Counted from the stretch's first letter, positions 8,557-17,693 are shown. The stretch: 64,000 nucleotides of DNA from Sphingobacteriales bacterium 44-61 (GCA_001898405.1 MKTW01000011.1:440801-504800); one strand, 5' to 3'. Translations and numbers: made by a program. The notes: generated by a model from the sequence alone, not told the origin.

Positions 8557-10080
8557 TTATTTGATAAACCTTCCTGTAAGCTGTTCCCCTTTCTTATCAC
8601 TGAATGCTTTTATCAGGTACACTCCTCGGGGCAACATTTCCACGTTAAAATCATTCTGCTGGCTGGAAACATTTTTTTCCATGATCACCTGCCCCATAGC
8701 ATTTATAAGCAGAATCCGTATGTTGCTGCCTTGCCAGCTTTGCGGAAGCACGATGCTCAGTTTTCCTTTTGCAGGATTAGGATATGCTGCCAGGGAATAA
8801 ACCTGCTGCATCCTGTTTACATACCGGATTACAGAATAAACATATTTTGCATCAATATCGACTGATTTTATGCGGTAAAATATCTTGGGTTGATTGAATG
8901 AAATATCCGTAAAGCGATACTCCCTGGCACCACCATCGGTACCTGCCGCAGACAAAATATCTATCTTGGTAAAATTGATCCCGTCAATACTTTTTTCAAT
9001 CTCATAGTGAGACGTGTTAATTTCACTGGATATTACCCATTTCAGCAAATTCCCCTGCGAAGTTTCATCCACAGTAAAACTTTCAAATATTACCGGCAGC
9101 GTCAATAGTACCGGGCTGCAAATCATGCCCGAGCCATCGCTGCCTGTTGAAGTGCCTGTGCCATCGCTTTTACCTGAAGCTGTAATGCCATTTGTGCCAA
9201 TAGCGGCTACAAAAGAGCCACCACCACCGGGGTTTTTCGATTCAGGTCCGCCGCCACCACCGGAATAACCGCCACCGCCACCACTTTCCTTGCTATCTGC
9301 ACCTCCGCCGCCAGACCAGCCCCATCCTCCGTTAATGCCCGATGCATCATCGAGCGACCCGGCACCGCCATTCGCACCATTTATATTTCCCTGCCCTCCG
9401 GGTTGCCCGGAGTTTATGTTGCCATTTCCCTGCCCGGCAGAGTTCAAACCGCCGCCACCGCCGCCGCCATGGACGCAATTAGCAGAAAATTCACCGTGGT
9501 TTCCTCCGTTACCACCTGTGCCGCCCTTCCCGTTATTAGGAGAAGAGCCGCAGCCCCCTGTGCTGCCAGTTGAAACATCGCTTCCTCCGTTTCCCCCATC
9601 TGTAGAAGCCAGACCATTGCCTCCATTACCGGTATTATCCTCGCCACCGCCGCCTCCTGCAACCATGATCAAAACTCCATTTTTATATATTGCGCTCGAA
9701 CCACCTCCGCCAGATTCGCTGCCCCCGTTCATGCCCTTCTGCCCGATAATTACCCGGAAAACATCACCGGGAACCACGTTTACATAAGCGTACACAGTAG
9801 CACCGCCGCCGGCAAGATTGGAAGAGGCGGTGGCTTGCCCGCCGCTGGCGCCGGTGATGCTGATCCTGACCGAGGAAATTCCCGAGGCCGGAATGGTTAC
9901 AGTTTGTACTCCTCCTGTATACGAAATATTGGTAGTAGTTAAGCCGCTGCAGTTAAACTGTGCATTACTGTAAAGTGAGATGGTAGCGACAAGTAAAAGA
10001 AACATTCCTTTTGAGATATGACCGCTCTTCTTAACCCCTTCGCTTTGGGGATTAAGCGTTATCCTGAATTGTCGTTTCAT
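8557..10080 (-). CDS. Glycine-rich protein with T9SS sorting domain
   Basis: A 507-residue exported protein. Its N-terminal signal peptide has a long n-region and ends near SNAQ (about residue 41). Residues of about 100-315 form a glycine-rich domain full of GGGGG, GGNGG and GGGYSGGGGGP runs. Then comes a beta-sandwich module (about 325-420) of the kind common before type IX sorting domains. The last 75 residues (from about YPNPAKGKLSI to LTGRFIK) are a type A T9SS C-terminal signal. It should cross the outer membrane through the type IX system and be released or attached to the surface; adhesion or a structural role is possible but unproven. GC-rich codons in the glycine tract make false open frames on the opposite strand. 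Confidence 0.85.
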   Translation of the reverse strand: MKRQFRITLNPQSEGVKKSGHISKGMFLLLVATISLYSNAQFNCSGLTTTNISYTGGVQTVTIPASGISSVRISITGASGGQATASSNLAGGGATVYAYVNVVPGDVFRVIIGQKGMNGGSESGGGGSSAIYKNGVLIMVAGGGGGEDNTGNGGNGLASTDGGNGGSDVSTGSTGGCGSSPNNGKGGTGGNGGNHGEFSANCVHGGGGGGGLNSAGQGNGNINSGQPGGQGNINGANGGAGSLDDASGINGGWGWSGGGGADSKESGGGGGYSGGGGGPESKNPGGGGSFVAAIGTNGITASGKSDGTGTSTGSDGSGMICSPVLLTLPVIFESFTVDETSQGNLLKWVISSEINTSHYEIEKSIDGINFTKIDILSAAGTDGGAREYRFTDISFNQPKIFYRIKSVDIDAKYVYSVIRYVNRMQQVYSLAAYPNPAKGKLSIVLPQSWQGSNIRILLINAMGQVIMEKNVSSQQNDFNVEMLPRGVYLIKAFSDKKGEQLTGRFIK

Positions 10081-10318
10081 GAGGTTAGTGTTAAGAGGTT
10101 TAGCTAAGGGTAAGTGCCTAGCAAAAGAACCTCCCAGGAAAACATGAGCAAAAAATATCGCTATCCTTATTCCTGAAAATAGAAAAACTCAAGTTTATTA
10201 TACTTATAATCAGTAGTATGTGAATATGATATAAATTGTATATAAAAGCGGTCAATCCAGGATTTGCAGCTTTTTTGGAGAGAAGAAATAGTGGTTTTAC
10301 GGGTTATCCTTTCATTTT

Positions 10319-11884
10319 TTACTTCCAGAGAAGGGTATCTTTTCGCAGATTACTGATAAAAGAAGAAGGGGAAATGCCGGTAACATTTTTAAAAGCGATC
10401 GTGAATTTGCTATGGGAAGAAAAACCGCATTCCTGTGATAAATAGGCTATTTTATAGCCCTGGTAACTGGGCTCTTCCTGCAATTTCCGGATAATGTAAT
10501 TGATCCTCAATTCATTAATATAATTGCTGATATCCTTTCCTTTATGTTTATTGATTATGACAGAAAGGTATTTGCTATTTGTTTTTAAAGTAGCTGACAG
10601 GTAGGACAGGTTTATGTTGTTATCCAGGTAAAACTGTTTTCTTTCCAGTTCTGACAGATCATTCAAAACCCTATTTTCTGTTTCTTCAGGAATATAAAGG
10701 CTCTGCTTTTTGTCATTCTCCAGGTTTGCCCCTGTTTCTTTTTCTGCGTCACCTGCCTGCATAGCAAGATCCTGCCTTTTAAGCCGTGCTATAAATTCGA
10801 GGTACCGGGCCCGTTCTTTTTTATGCAGCCAGGTAAGGTAGGCGATCACAGAGATAATGACCAGCAGCAAAACGGCGCATAGGGAGAACAACACAAGATT
10901 ATTGCTTGTTTTTTGCTCAATCTCATTACCTAATTTTTTGATCAGATCGTTGGAAACACTTTTAGTTAAGGAAGAGTGGGTTTCAAGAAGCCCGGCATAT
11001 TTTGCCTGAAACTCCATGGTTTTCTTATTGTCCTTTTTTATCGAATAGTAGTCGCTAAGGACCCGGTAGGTGTGTAGTTTGAGATTTATATTGTCTGATG
11101 AAGCTGTATATCCCAGTGCAAGTTCAAGATATCTATTAGCGTTGTGCAGGTCATTTTTCTTCAATGCCAACTCCCCCATATTCTGATAGATAAATCCCTT
11201 CAGCTCTGTTTCCTGATTTCCCAGGGCATTGAGCGCTTTTTCAAGATAGATGGATGCCTGTTGCAAGCTGTCCTGGTGCAAGTAACAATCTCCCGCCAGT
11301 TGGTAGGAGGTTGCCTGTATCACCGGGTTAATCGAATTAGCGGGCGCGTTTTCGGATAGTGCTATTGCCTGTTTGATTTCTGCAAGCGCCTTAACAAAAT
11401 CGCCTGCCTCCATCTCATAATAGGTTTTCTCCTGATGAATGAACAAGGCGATAGTAGGGGTGCTGTTGCCAGCATTGATTTCTTCAGCAATGGCTATGTA
11501 TTTTTTCCCTTCGGCGATCAGGCCCAGGTCCCTGAAAGTGGTGGACAGGAACCCGGAGATGCGAACCTGCCAGTCCCTGTTGTTTATTTTCCCGGCTAGT
11601 TTTTCTGCTTTGATAGCCAGGCTAAGGGCTTCAGTATGCTTGCCGGTGCGCTCATAGAGTGTTGCCAGTAACATCTGGCTTCTTATTTTTTGGAGACTGT
11701 CGCCCGGGACTTCCTGTAGTGCTTCAGCTTTTACAACCGCTTCGTTAATATTTGTTGCGGCTAAAGTAGTTGCTATATAATAATAAGCGCTGTCAAAACT
11801 TGTTGCCTTTACAGTACCCTGAGCAAACAAAACCCCGGGTGTGTACAGGCAGGCTATAAATACAGCAATAAAAGATCTCCTCAT
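10319..11884 (-). CDS. Membrane-anchored TPR protein with AraC-type DNA-binding domain
   Basis: A signal-like N-terminus (MRRSFIAVFIA) is followed by about 280 residues of tetratricopeptide-like helices predicted to lie in the periplasm. A single transmembrane helix (LVLFSLCAVLLLVIISVIAY) and a cytosolic linker lead to a C-terminal AraC/XylS helix-turn-helix domain of roughly 95 residues. This arrangement suggests a one-component sensor that reads a periplasmic signal and binds DNA, known from many Bacteroidetes. The ATG at 11884 was preferred over a TTG seven codons upstream because it starts the signal-like sequence. No target can be assigned; neighbours are not in one operon with it. Confidence 0.85.
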   Translation of the reverse strand: MRRSFIAVFIACLYTPGVLFAQGTVKATSFDSAYYYIATTLAATNINEAVVKAEALQEVPGDSLQKIRSQMLLATLYERTGKHTEALSLAIKAEKLAGKINNRDWQVRISGFLSTTFRDLGLIAEGKKYIAIAEEINAGNSTPTIALFIHQEKTYYEMEAGDFVKALAEIKQAIALSENAPANSINPVIQATSYQLAGDCYLHQDSLQQASIYLEKALNALGNQETELKGFIYQNMGELALKKNDLHNANRYLELALGYTASSDNINLKLHTYRVLSDYYSIKKDNKKTMEFQAKYAGLLETHSSLTKSVSNDLIKKLGNEIEQKTSNNLVLFSLCAVLLLVIISVIAYLTWLHKKERARYLEFIARLKRQDLAMQAGDAEKETGANLENDKKQSLYIPEETENRVLNDLSELERKQFYLDNNINLSYLSATLKTNSKYLSVIINKHKGKDISNYINELRINYIIRKLQEEPSYQGYKIAYLSQECGFSSHSKFTIAFKNVTGISPSSFISNLRKDTLLWK

Positions 11885-11978
11885 GCAGTGGTTGGTTGGT
11901 GACAATTTTTTTAGCCATTAAACAACTATAATGCCAATTGGTTGAGAACGCTTGCGACCTGAAGGCAATACGACTGCT

Positions 11979-13058
11979 TTATTTATGACGCTCGATGAGC
12001 GTGATATGCTGATATTCATCCAGCAACCCACTCTCCATGAACTCAACATCCCCACCCGCTTCCAGCACTTTCTCGATCGCTTCATCCACGGAATCTTTTA
12101 TGTAAGAGAATTTGCTGTAATTCTTCCCGTTGACGGCTGGCGCGGAACTGGTATAATCTTTTTCAAGAACCAGTAATCTTGCATTTTGCCTGTTTGCCTG
12201 CTTCAATACTTCATGCAATCCCCGGGCGAGCAGGCCGTCATCCGCTGCAATTTCAAGTTGATGCTTTATGTCTTGCTGATGCACCTTTTCCCAATCATTG
12301 AGATATGGCATCAGCAATTGAAGTAGTTCTGCAGGCCCGTCTTCCACATGGCTGCCATGTATGTAACTGATAATATGCTTTTCGTTGCGGGTGATCTTAC
12401 GGAAAATACCGAGGATCTTTTTTGTTCCCACTACAAATACAGGTAATAATGTGTAAGCATGTAAAAGTGCGGTAAGCCCCTGATCGGTATAACGCAGAAA
12501 TTTTTCAGTCAGCACTTGTTTGATTTCTGTTGAGTCTGAGAAATTCCCAACCTTCTCAGGAAGGTCTGAACGGAAAGCAGCGATATGGCTGGGAATATCA
12601 GTCTTTACATTCATCAACAAATGCGAGTCGCCGATATAAGCCTTGCATTCCTTTCCGCTTAAGGTCAGCAACAGGAACTTTCTTGCCTTCTTTTTGGAAA
12701 GCAACACTTCGCGTATGGCAAAAGAGCCATTGATCGTAAGTTTTGGTTCAACAATGATATCGAGGTATAAGACCTTTTCGAAAAAAGGGGATACGTAAAT
12801 GGCAATACTCTTTTTATAGGTAGAAAAATTAAGTGAGGCTATCAGTTGCTTTAACTTGTTTAGGACAAGCCAGCCAATTTCGGTATCATGTTTTTCCCGG
12901 ATGCCATCCTCAGCTTCATTGATAAATTTTTTCAGCATCCTGTTCAAATCTGCTTTTGCGGCCATTTTAGGTTCAAATGGAAGCATAAGGGATATGGAAG
13001 GATGGCTGTGCCTGGCTTCCAGCAGTTCTTCCAGCGCGGGATCTAGGATGGGTTTCAT
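11979..13058 (-). CDS. baeRF-like protein (archaeo-eukaryotic release-factor fold, bacterial family)
   Basis: A 359-residue soluble protein that I place, with moderate confidence, in the bacterial eRF1-related group (baeRF). Reasons are its size, the N-terminal ISLMLPFEPK segment, and the C-terminal GLHEVLKQANRQNARLLVLEK segment, which resembles the L7Ae/pelota-like domain. Function is unknown; a role in ribosome-associated stress responses has been proposed for the group. The start at 13058 was chosen because the longer frame runs into the upstream promoter and the ATPase gene. Its promoter has two full copies of the island operator 22 bp apart and a perfect TATATTTG -7 box, so it is expected to be induced with the Usp genes. 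Confidence 0.6.
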   Translation of the reverse strand: MKPILDPALEELLEARHSHPSISLMLPFEPKMAAKADLNRMLKKFINEAEDGIREKHDTEIGWLVLNKLKQLIASLNFSTYKKSIAIYVSPFFEKVLYLDIIVEPKLTINGSFAIREVLLSKKKARKFLLLTLSGKECKAYIGDSHLLMNVKTDIPSHIAAFRSDLPEKVGNFSDSTEIKQVLTEKFLRYTDQGLTALLHAYTLLPVFVVGTKKILGIFRKITRNEKHIISYIHGSHVEDGPAELLQLLMPYLNDWEKVHQQDIKHQLEIAADDGLLARGLHEVLKQANRQNARLLVLEKDYTSSAPAVNGKNYSKFSYIKDSVDEAIEKVLEAGGDVEFMESGLLDEYQHITLIERHK

Positions 13059-13072
13059 ATTATCAATTTGAT

Positions 13073-13139
13073 CAAATATAAAAGCGAAAGGGTGGTGATG
13101 CCAATGACAGGGATCAGAACCCCGTTTGATCTCTGTCAG
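13073..13139 (-). promoter_or_regulatory. Promoter with two TGAY-N4-RTCA operators (baeRF-like gene)
   Basis: The -7 element TATATTTG (complement of 13073-13080) matches Bacteroidetes TAnnTTTG fully. Full operator dyads lie at 13104-13117 (ATGACagggATCAG on plus) and 13126-13139 (TTGATctctGTCAG on plus). Their centres are 34 and 56 bp upstream of the -7 centre and 22 bp apart, close to the class II (-41) and class I (-62) positions of CRP/FNR activators. The predicted start of transcription is about 11 bases before the ATG. Confidence 0.7.
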
Positions 13140-13158
13140 ACAAAGAATTGGCGGCGCA

Positions 13159-15687
13159 TTACTCAGCCTGAGTTTTACCGCTGTCATTCAGGCGGAAGAA
13201 TATCATCTTTAGCAGGTCTGCACTGATGAGATAGCATAATAGTATAAGGAACAGATCTACCGCTTCCTGGAAATGGGCTATAGAGAGGCTCAGTAAAGGA
13301 GCAAAGGGCGATACAGGAAGCAGTATGGTTACTAACATAATGAATAGTGTTGTGATCAACAATACCCTGCCCGGCCTGCTTTTTATCACCGGCTTCCGCG
13401 TACGGATGACATAAAGTATCAGTAATTCTGTAATGACCGATTCGATAAACCATCCGGTTTGAAAAAAGGATCCGGTGAGACGTAAATGTATATATAGTAC
13501 ATAAAAGGTGATAAGATCGAATATTGAACTGTGGAGACCGAATACGATCATGAAATTCCGTATCATTTTAAGATTCCAGCGGCCTGGCTTTTTCAATTGC
13601 TCTTCATCCACCTGATCGGAGGCGATACCAAGGTAAGGCAGGTCTGATAACAGGTTGGTCAATAATATTTGCTTGGGCAGCATGGGGAGGAATGGCAGAA
13701 AAAGCGAAGCGCATGCCACGCTGAACATATTGCCGAAAATTGCGCCGGTATTGATGAAGATGTATTTCATGCAATTGGCAAACGATTTTCTGCCCTCATA
13801 TACACCATCAGACAATACGGACAGGTCCTTTTCCAGGAATACAAAATCGGCGGCTTCTTTTGCCACATCAACCGCATTATTGGTGGAAATGCCAATGTCT
13901 GCTGCATTGATAGCCGCCACATCATTTATGCCATCGCCGATATAGGCAACGATAAGCCCTGTCTGCTGAAGCGTTTTGATGATCCTTTCTTTCTGATGCG
14001 GTTCTATCTCAGCAAATACATCATACTGCTTCACTTTTATGGCCATTGCTTCAGGTGAAAGATCATTGATCTCTTCGCCGGTAAGCACCTGGCAATTGCC
14101 CAGGCCAACCTGTGCTGCAGCATGCCCCGCAGCGTATCGGTTGTCGCCGGTGATGATCTTGGTAAGAATGTGTTGCTGCTTTAATTTCCCGATAGAAGCA
14201 ATGGCAGTCTCCTTTAAGGGGTCTTCCAGCAAAATATATCCAAGAAAGTCCATTCCCTGTTCGTCCTGTCTCGACATCCTGTCATTGGAGATCTCTTTGC
14301 AGGCAAGCCCAAGCACACGATAGCCTTTGTTGCTCCAGGCGATAAACTGTTCCTGCATCTGTTGCTGCAGCGATTCGTTTATAACCAGTTTACTGCCGTC
14401 ATGCCCTTCAATATAACTGCAGACCTCTGCGATACTGCTGAATGCACCCTTGGTGATGGCAAAGTACTGACCATCTTTTTTTAATAAAACACTTAAGCGT
14501 CTCCGCATGAAGTCATAGGGTATCTCATTGATCTTCTCATAACCCGATGATGGCAGGGCTAGTGAAGTAAGTGCATCATCAATGGGGTTGCCAAATCCGT
14601 TTTGCATTGATGCATTCAGGAAAGCATACAGGTGCAACTTATCGTTTGTATTTCCGTTTATATCCACGATGTCGCTTACGACAACTTTGCCTTCAGTGAT
14701 CGTACCTGTTTTATCGGTACACAATACACTTACTTCACCAAGATTAAATATGGAAGAAAGTTTTTTGACGATCACCTTTTTTGTCAGCAGGCGTTTGGCG
14801 CCGGCAGACATAGCAAAAGTCATGATCGCGGGTAACAGTTCGGGTGTCATGCCAACTGCCAGCGCCAATGAAAATAATATTGAGTCAAAAAGGCGCTGAT
14901 GAAAGTAAAGATTGAAACTGAGTGTGATGATTGCCAGCACAACGGTGATCCTCAGCAGAAAGTACCCGAACCTTCTTATTCCTTTTTCAAATGCGGTCTC
15001 GGGTGTTTGTGACATGCTTTGTACCAGCTTTCCGAAAGTTGTTTGCTTTCCTGTATACACTACCAGTGCTTTCGCGGTGCCACTGACAACATTCGATCCC
15101 TGCCAAAGGCAATTATATTTTTTGCCGGCGGGTAGCTGATCATCTACCGTTCCTTCCTGCTTTTCCACCGGGAATGATTCGCCGGTCAATGAACCTTCGT
15201 TCACATGCAATTCATTGCTTTCAATGATGCGGCAGTCAGCAGGGATAAGATCGCCTGCATCCAATAGAAGTATATCACCGGGAACGACCTCCCCGGTTAG
15301 CACCTGTATCGCCTGCCCGTTCCGTAACACGGTATGTTTCATCTCGATCATGCTGAGCAGATCGTCCATGGCACGGCCGGCTTTTTGTTCCTGCAAAAAG
15401 CCGAACACACCTGTGGTCAGGAGGATTACCAGGATAATGATACTGTCAGATGATTCTCCCAAAACAGCCGACAGGATAACGGCAATAAAAAGCAGCAAAG
15501 CCAGGGGATTAAGGAACTGGCGCAGTAACAGCCTGACGGCTTTTTTGAAATGATTTTCTTTTTTGAAAAATGCTGATTGCGCTTTGATTCTTTCCGTGGC
15601 AAGTTCTTCCGTCAACCCTTCCGGGGAAGTTGCAAGAGCTTTGTATAGCTCATTAATGCTGACGGAAGAAAAACGGCTGCCTGTCAT
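13159..15687 (-). CDS. mgtA: Mg2+-importing P-type ATPase (MgtA/MgtB family)
   Basis: An 842-residue P3B-type ATPase of the inner membrane. TGES (actuator domain) is at 168-171, GMTPELLPAIM, the signature of MgtA-type enzymes, is near 279-289, and the phosphorylated Asp325 is in DKTGT. GDGINDVAAI is in the hinge. About ten transmembrane helices are visible in the usual pattern, including a C-terminal block of six. It would import magnesium using ATP. It lies 26 bp downstream of a UspA gene and is probably co-transcribed with it from the operator-bearing promoter at 16489-16554, which links it to the stress island rather than to a magnesium-sensing leader. Confidence 0.93.
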   Translation of the reverse strand: MTGSRFSSVSINELYKALATSPEGLTEELATERIKAQSAFFKKENHFKKAVRLLLRQFLNPLALLLFIAVILSAVLGESSDSIIILVILLTTGVFGFLQEQKAGRAMDDLLSMIEMKHTVLRNGQAIQVLTGEVVPGDILLLDAGDLIPADCRIIESNELHVNEGSLTGESFPVEKQEGTVDDQLPAGKKYNCLWQGSNVVSGTAKALVVYTGKQTTFGKLVQSMSQTPETAFEKGIRRFGYFLLRITVVLAIITLSFNLYFHQRLFDSILFSLALAVGMTPELLPAIMTFAMSAGAKRLLTKKVIVKKLSSIFNLGEVSVLCTDKTGTITEGKVVVSDIVDINGNTNDKLHLYAFLNASMQNGFGNPIDDALTSLALPSSGYEKINEIPYDFMRRRLSVLLKKDGQYFAITKGAFSSIAEVCSYIEGHDGSKLVINESLQQQMQEQFIAWSNKGYRVLGLACKEISNDRMSRQDEQGMDFLGYILLEDPLKETAIASIGKLKQQHILTKIITGDNRYAAGHAAAQVGLGNCQVLTGEEINDLSPEAMAIKVKQYDVFAEIEPHQKERIIKTLQQTGLIVAYIGDGINDVAAINAADIGISTNNAVDVAKEAADFVFLEKDLSVLSDGVYEGRKSFANCMKYIFINTGAIFGNMFSVACASLFLPFLPMLPKQILLTNLLSDLPYLGIASDQVDEEQLKKPGRWNLKMIRNFMIVFGLHSSIFDLITFYVLYIHLRLTGSFFQTGWFIESVITELLILYVIRTRKPVIKSRPGRVLLITTLFIMLVTILLPVSPFAPLLSLSIAHFQEAVDLFLILLCYLISADLLKMIFFRLNDSGKTQAE

Positions 15688-15713
15688 CGGGGGGGCTTAT
15701 AATAATTGCTGAA

Positions 15714-16475
15714 TCAGGGCTGGTGGCAGATAAACAAAGGATTGCTGATAACTTCTTTGAGTAATTGGAATGTTCCTGGCTTGATCAGTTTTGACAGCAG
15801 ATTTCTTCCAAAAGCGCCGGTTATTAAAAATGCATTCTTATATGATAGCAGATAATCAAACAGGCTTTCTTCGGTTTGCCCGTTCAGTAATACAAACTCA
15901 ATGTTTGTATAATGGGCCTTCAGCCATTCATTTATTTTGTATTTGCCTGTATCATCCCAGCCTTTGTTTTCACTGGCGTGAACTATAAATATTTTTGTTT
16001 GCTGATAGAAGGGGAAAAGATAAGTGAATTGTTTGATGGCAAAAACGCTGGAGGCAGAGCCGTCAAAAGCAACTATTAACGATTCGATTTTTTCGAAAGA
16101 AGGCGGTGCAATAATGACGGGGCATTCGGCATGCCTGATAAGCCGGGAAACGAATGACGGTGAAATACCTGTAGTTTTGGTAATGCCGGCATCAGCAGGC
16201 AGGATGACCAGATCTGTGAACCGCGTATCAAATCCGTCCATTTCCTCACCGGAAATCCTGATCATCTCTGTTTTGCTTTCCACACTGCGCCGGGCGCAGG
16301 CCTGACCGATATAATCAACCTCGCTCAATTGCTTTTCATGCACTCTTTCTTTGGATTCTGCCGGCGTGGCAATGACTTCCAGGCAACTGTTGGTTTGTTT
16401 TGCCAGGCAACAGGCAAAGTCCAGGCCCGGAATATTGTTATCCCAAGTCCCGGCAATATATTTTATGATCTGCAT
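15714..16475 (-). CDS. Universal stress protein, UspA family (tandem-domain)
   Basis: A 253-residue protein with two Usp-like halves, the second better conserved (ESLIVAFDGSASSVFAIKQF, then ITGAFGRNLLSKLI). The nucleotide motif Gx2Gx9G(S/T) is degenerate: GAFG is present but the distal G-S/T is not, so ATP binding is doubtful. It is the first gene of a two-gene unit with the MgtA-type ATPase. Its promoter (16489-16554) has a full palindromic operator. It is one of five Usp paralogues in this island; all differ strongly from one another. Confidence 0.88.
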   Translation of the reverse strand: MQIIKYIAGTWDNNIPGLDFACCLAKQTNSCLEVIATPAESKERVHEKQLSEVDYIGQACARRSVESKTEMIRISGEEMDGFDTRFTDLVILPADAGITKTTGISPSFVSRLIRHAECPVIIAPPSFEKIESLIVAFDGSASSVFAIKQFTYLFPFYQQTKIFIVHASENKGWDDTGKYKINEWLKAHYTNIEFVLLNGQTEESLFDYLLSYKNAFLITGAFGRNLLSKLIKPGTFQLLKEVISNPLFICHQP

Positions 16476-16488
16476 GGTATTCTTTTTA

Positions 16489-16554
16489 CGAATTTATACA
16501 GCTTCTATCCGATCTGTATTGACCGGGGAATGGAGGTCCCCTGATTTTCGTCAG
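16489..16554 (-). promoter_or_regulatory. Promoter with TGAY-N4-RTCA operator (usp-mgtA unit)
   Basis: The distal operator CTGATtttcGTCAG (16541-16554) is a complete dyad, centred 55 bp upstream of a near-consensus -7 box (TAAATTCG, complement of 16489-16496). A half-site TTGAC at 16519-16523 occupies the proximal position 22 bp closer. The predicted transcript starts about 10 bases before the ATG at 16475. Confidence 0.65.
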
Positions 16555-16607
16555 CTAATCCTGGCCGGGTATTGGAGTACAATTGGTAAAATGTAAACAG
16601 CCCGTTA

Positions 16608-16673
16608 ATGACAAGGATCATTATATGTTCCAACGCAGGTCAGATAAAGCCGGCGCCGCCTGCTATAGTTTTG
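16608..16673 (+). promoter_or_regulatory. Promoter with TGAY-N4-RTCA operator (138-aa unknown gene)
   Basis: The full operator ATGACaaggATCAT (16608-16621) is centred 55 bp upstream of a perfect -7 element TAGTTTTG (16666-16673). A half-site GTCAG (16639-16643) sits in the proximal position, 22 bp closer. The predicted start of transcription is about 13 bases before the ATG at 16690. This promoter is divergent from the usp-mgtA promoter, with separate operators for each. Confidence 0.72.
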
Positions 16674-16689
16674 AATCAAACTTATTAAG

Positions 16690-17106
16690 ATGGCACAAAC
16701 ACTGTATTTATCACCCCGTAAACATATATATGAACTGCAGCAGGAATTTGCGGCTTTTTATCCCTATCTCCGGTTGGATCTGTTTCATCACCAGTATAGT
16801 GATATTACAGGCCGCCCTGTAAAGATCATAGCAAGGTCATCGTTACTGGAGGCGGCAGGTTTGAAGGAGGAGGGCTCTATGGATATCAGCGACATCATGA
16901 CCATTTCAGAACTGGAATCTTCAATGAAAGAAAAATTTGGCCTGATCGTCCAGGTTATCCGGCAATCAGGCAGTATCTGGCTTGAAACTACAATGACGGA
17001 TGACTGGACCCTCAAACAACAGAATGACCATGGCCGCGAACTAAGCAAACATATTATTGCGGATCAAGCGGAGGACTTCGATCTTGGGCGGGGTAATCTT
17101 TCCTAA
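16690..17106 (+). CDS. Unknown soluble protein of the stress island
   Basis: A 138-residue protein that I do not recognise. There is no signal peptide or membrane segment. The N-terminal part (YLSPRKHIYELQQEF...YPYLRLDLF) and a charged C-terminus suggest a small alpha/beta domain. It stands alone on the plus strand inside a block of minus-strand stress genes and is convergent with the next gene. It has one of the best operator/-7 combinations in the window, so it is likely a real, strongly regulated member of the island. Confidence 0.75.
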   Translation: MAQTLYLSPRKHIYELQQEFAAFYPYLRLDLFHHQYSDITGRPVKIIARSSLLEAAGLKEEGSMDISDIMTISELESSMKEKFGLIVQVIRQSGSIWLETTMTDDWTLKQQNDHGRELSKHIIADQAEDFDLGRGNLS

Positions 17107-17131
17107 GGAAGGATTATTGTTTACCGGAACA

Positions 17132-17644
17132 TCAATAGGATTTGAAGAGGATCTTCCAGCCGGAGACTGTTTGCCAGAATGAGGTTTTCTGCACTGCTGA
17201 TTTTCTTGCGAAGAAGAAATATTCGAGGCTATTCCAGAAGAAAAACCATCCTGCAGGTTCGAGCAGTATACGCAAGGGTGTTAAATGGGCCCATCGCTGG
17301 TTGCCGGGGATATTGATGACAACACTGACAGACATTATGATAATGCTGATACAAAGGAATGCGATATTTCTTCCGGTGTCCTTTTTTACTGCCTGCAGAT
17401 AGTGTTCGTATTCATGGTTGAAGTGATTCTTTAACCTTTCCGTGATCAGGCGTTCGTCTTCTGTGTTCCTGACAGCAACCGGCACCTGGAGAATGAGCAG
17501 GTCGGTATTTTCTTCCCTCCGCCTGAAGGCTATTCCCAACTCATGGATGAAATCTTCAGAGACTCGGCGTTTCAGTAAGGTCCTTGCGTCAAAATCAGAA
17601 TAGATATCATCGTAGCTGTCCAGCCACAAACTAAGTTCTGCCAT
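17132..17644 (-). CDS. Unknown two-TM membrane protein
   Basis: A 170-residue protein with a soluble, charged N-terminal part of about 90 residues and two transmembrane segments, NIAFLCISIIIMSVSVVINI and an aromatic one around EPAGWFFFWNSLEYFFF. I recognise no family. It follows the Hsp20 gene by 49 bp, with a strong GC-rich hairpin in between, so its expression from the usp-hsp20 transcript may be attenuated. Confidence 0.7.
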   Translation of the reverse strand: MAELSLWLDSYDDIYSDFDARTLLKRRVSEDFIHELGIAFRRREENTDLLILQVPVAVRNTEDERLITERLKNHFNHEYEHYLQAVKKDTGRNIAFLCISIIIMSVSVVINIPGNQRWAHLTPLRILLEPAGWFFFWNSLEYFFFARKSAVQKTSFWQTVSGWKILFKSY

Positions 17645-17660
17645 GGGATGGAATTGAAAG

Positions 17661-17683
17661 AACGGCCGCCGGGGGCGGCCGTT
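17661..17683 (-). terminator. GC-rich hairpin between hsp20 and the two-TM protein gene
   Basis: A perfect 10-bp stem (AACGGCCGCC at 17661-17670 with GGCGGCCGTT at 17674-17683) has a three-base loop. On the minus strand it is followed by CTTTCAATTCC, not a strong T tract. It lies 10 bases after the Hsp20 stop and 16 bases before the next ATG, so it may be a weak terminator or a 3' stabilising structure. Confidence 0.55.
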
Positions 17684-17693
17684 GTAATCCTGT

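Noticed and set aside
9014-9787. Plus-strand proline-rich open frames
   Set aside because: They are the complement of the glycine-rich coding tract (Gly codons GGN read as Pro CCN on the other strand) and lack any start or domain evidence.
13067-13076. The palindrome TTTGATCAAA next to the baeRF-like gene
   Set aside because: It overlaps the -7 element and lacks the four-base spacer seen in all other operators; it is best explained by the -7 box and neighbouring bases.
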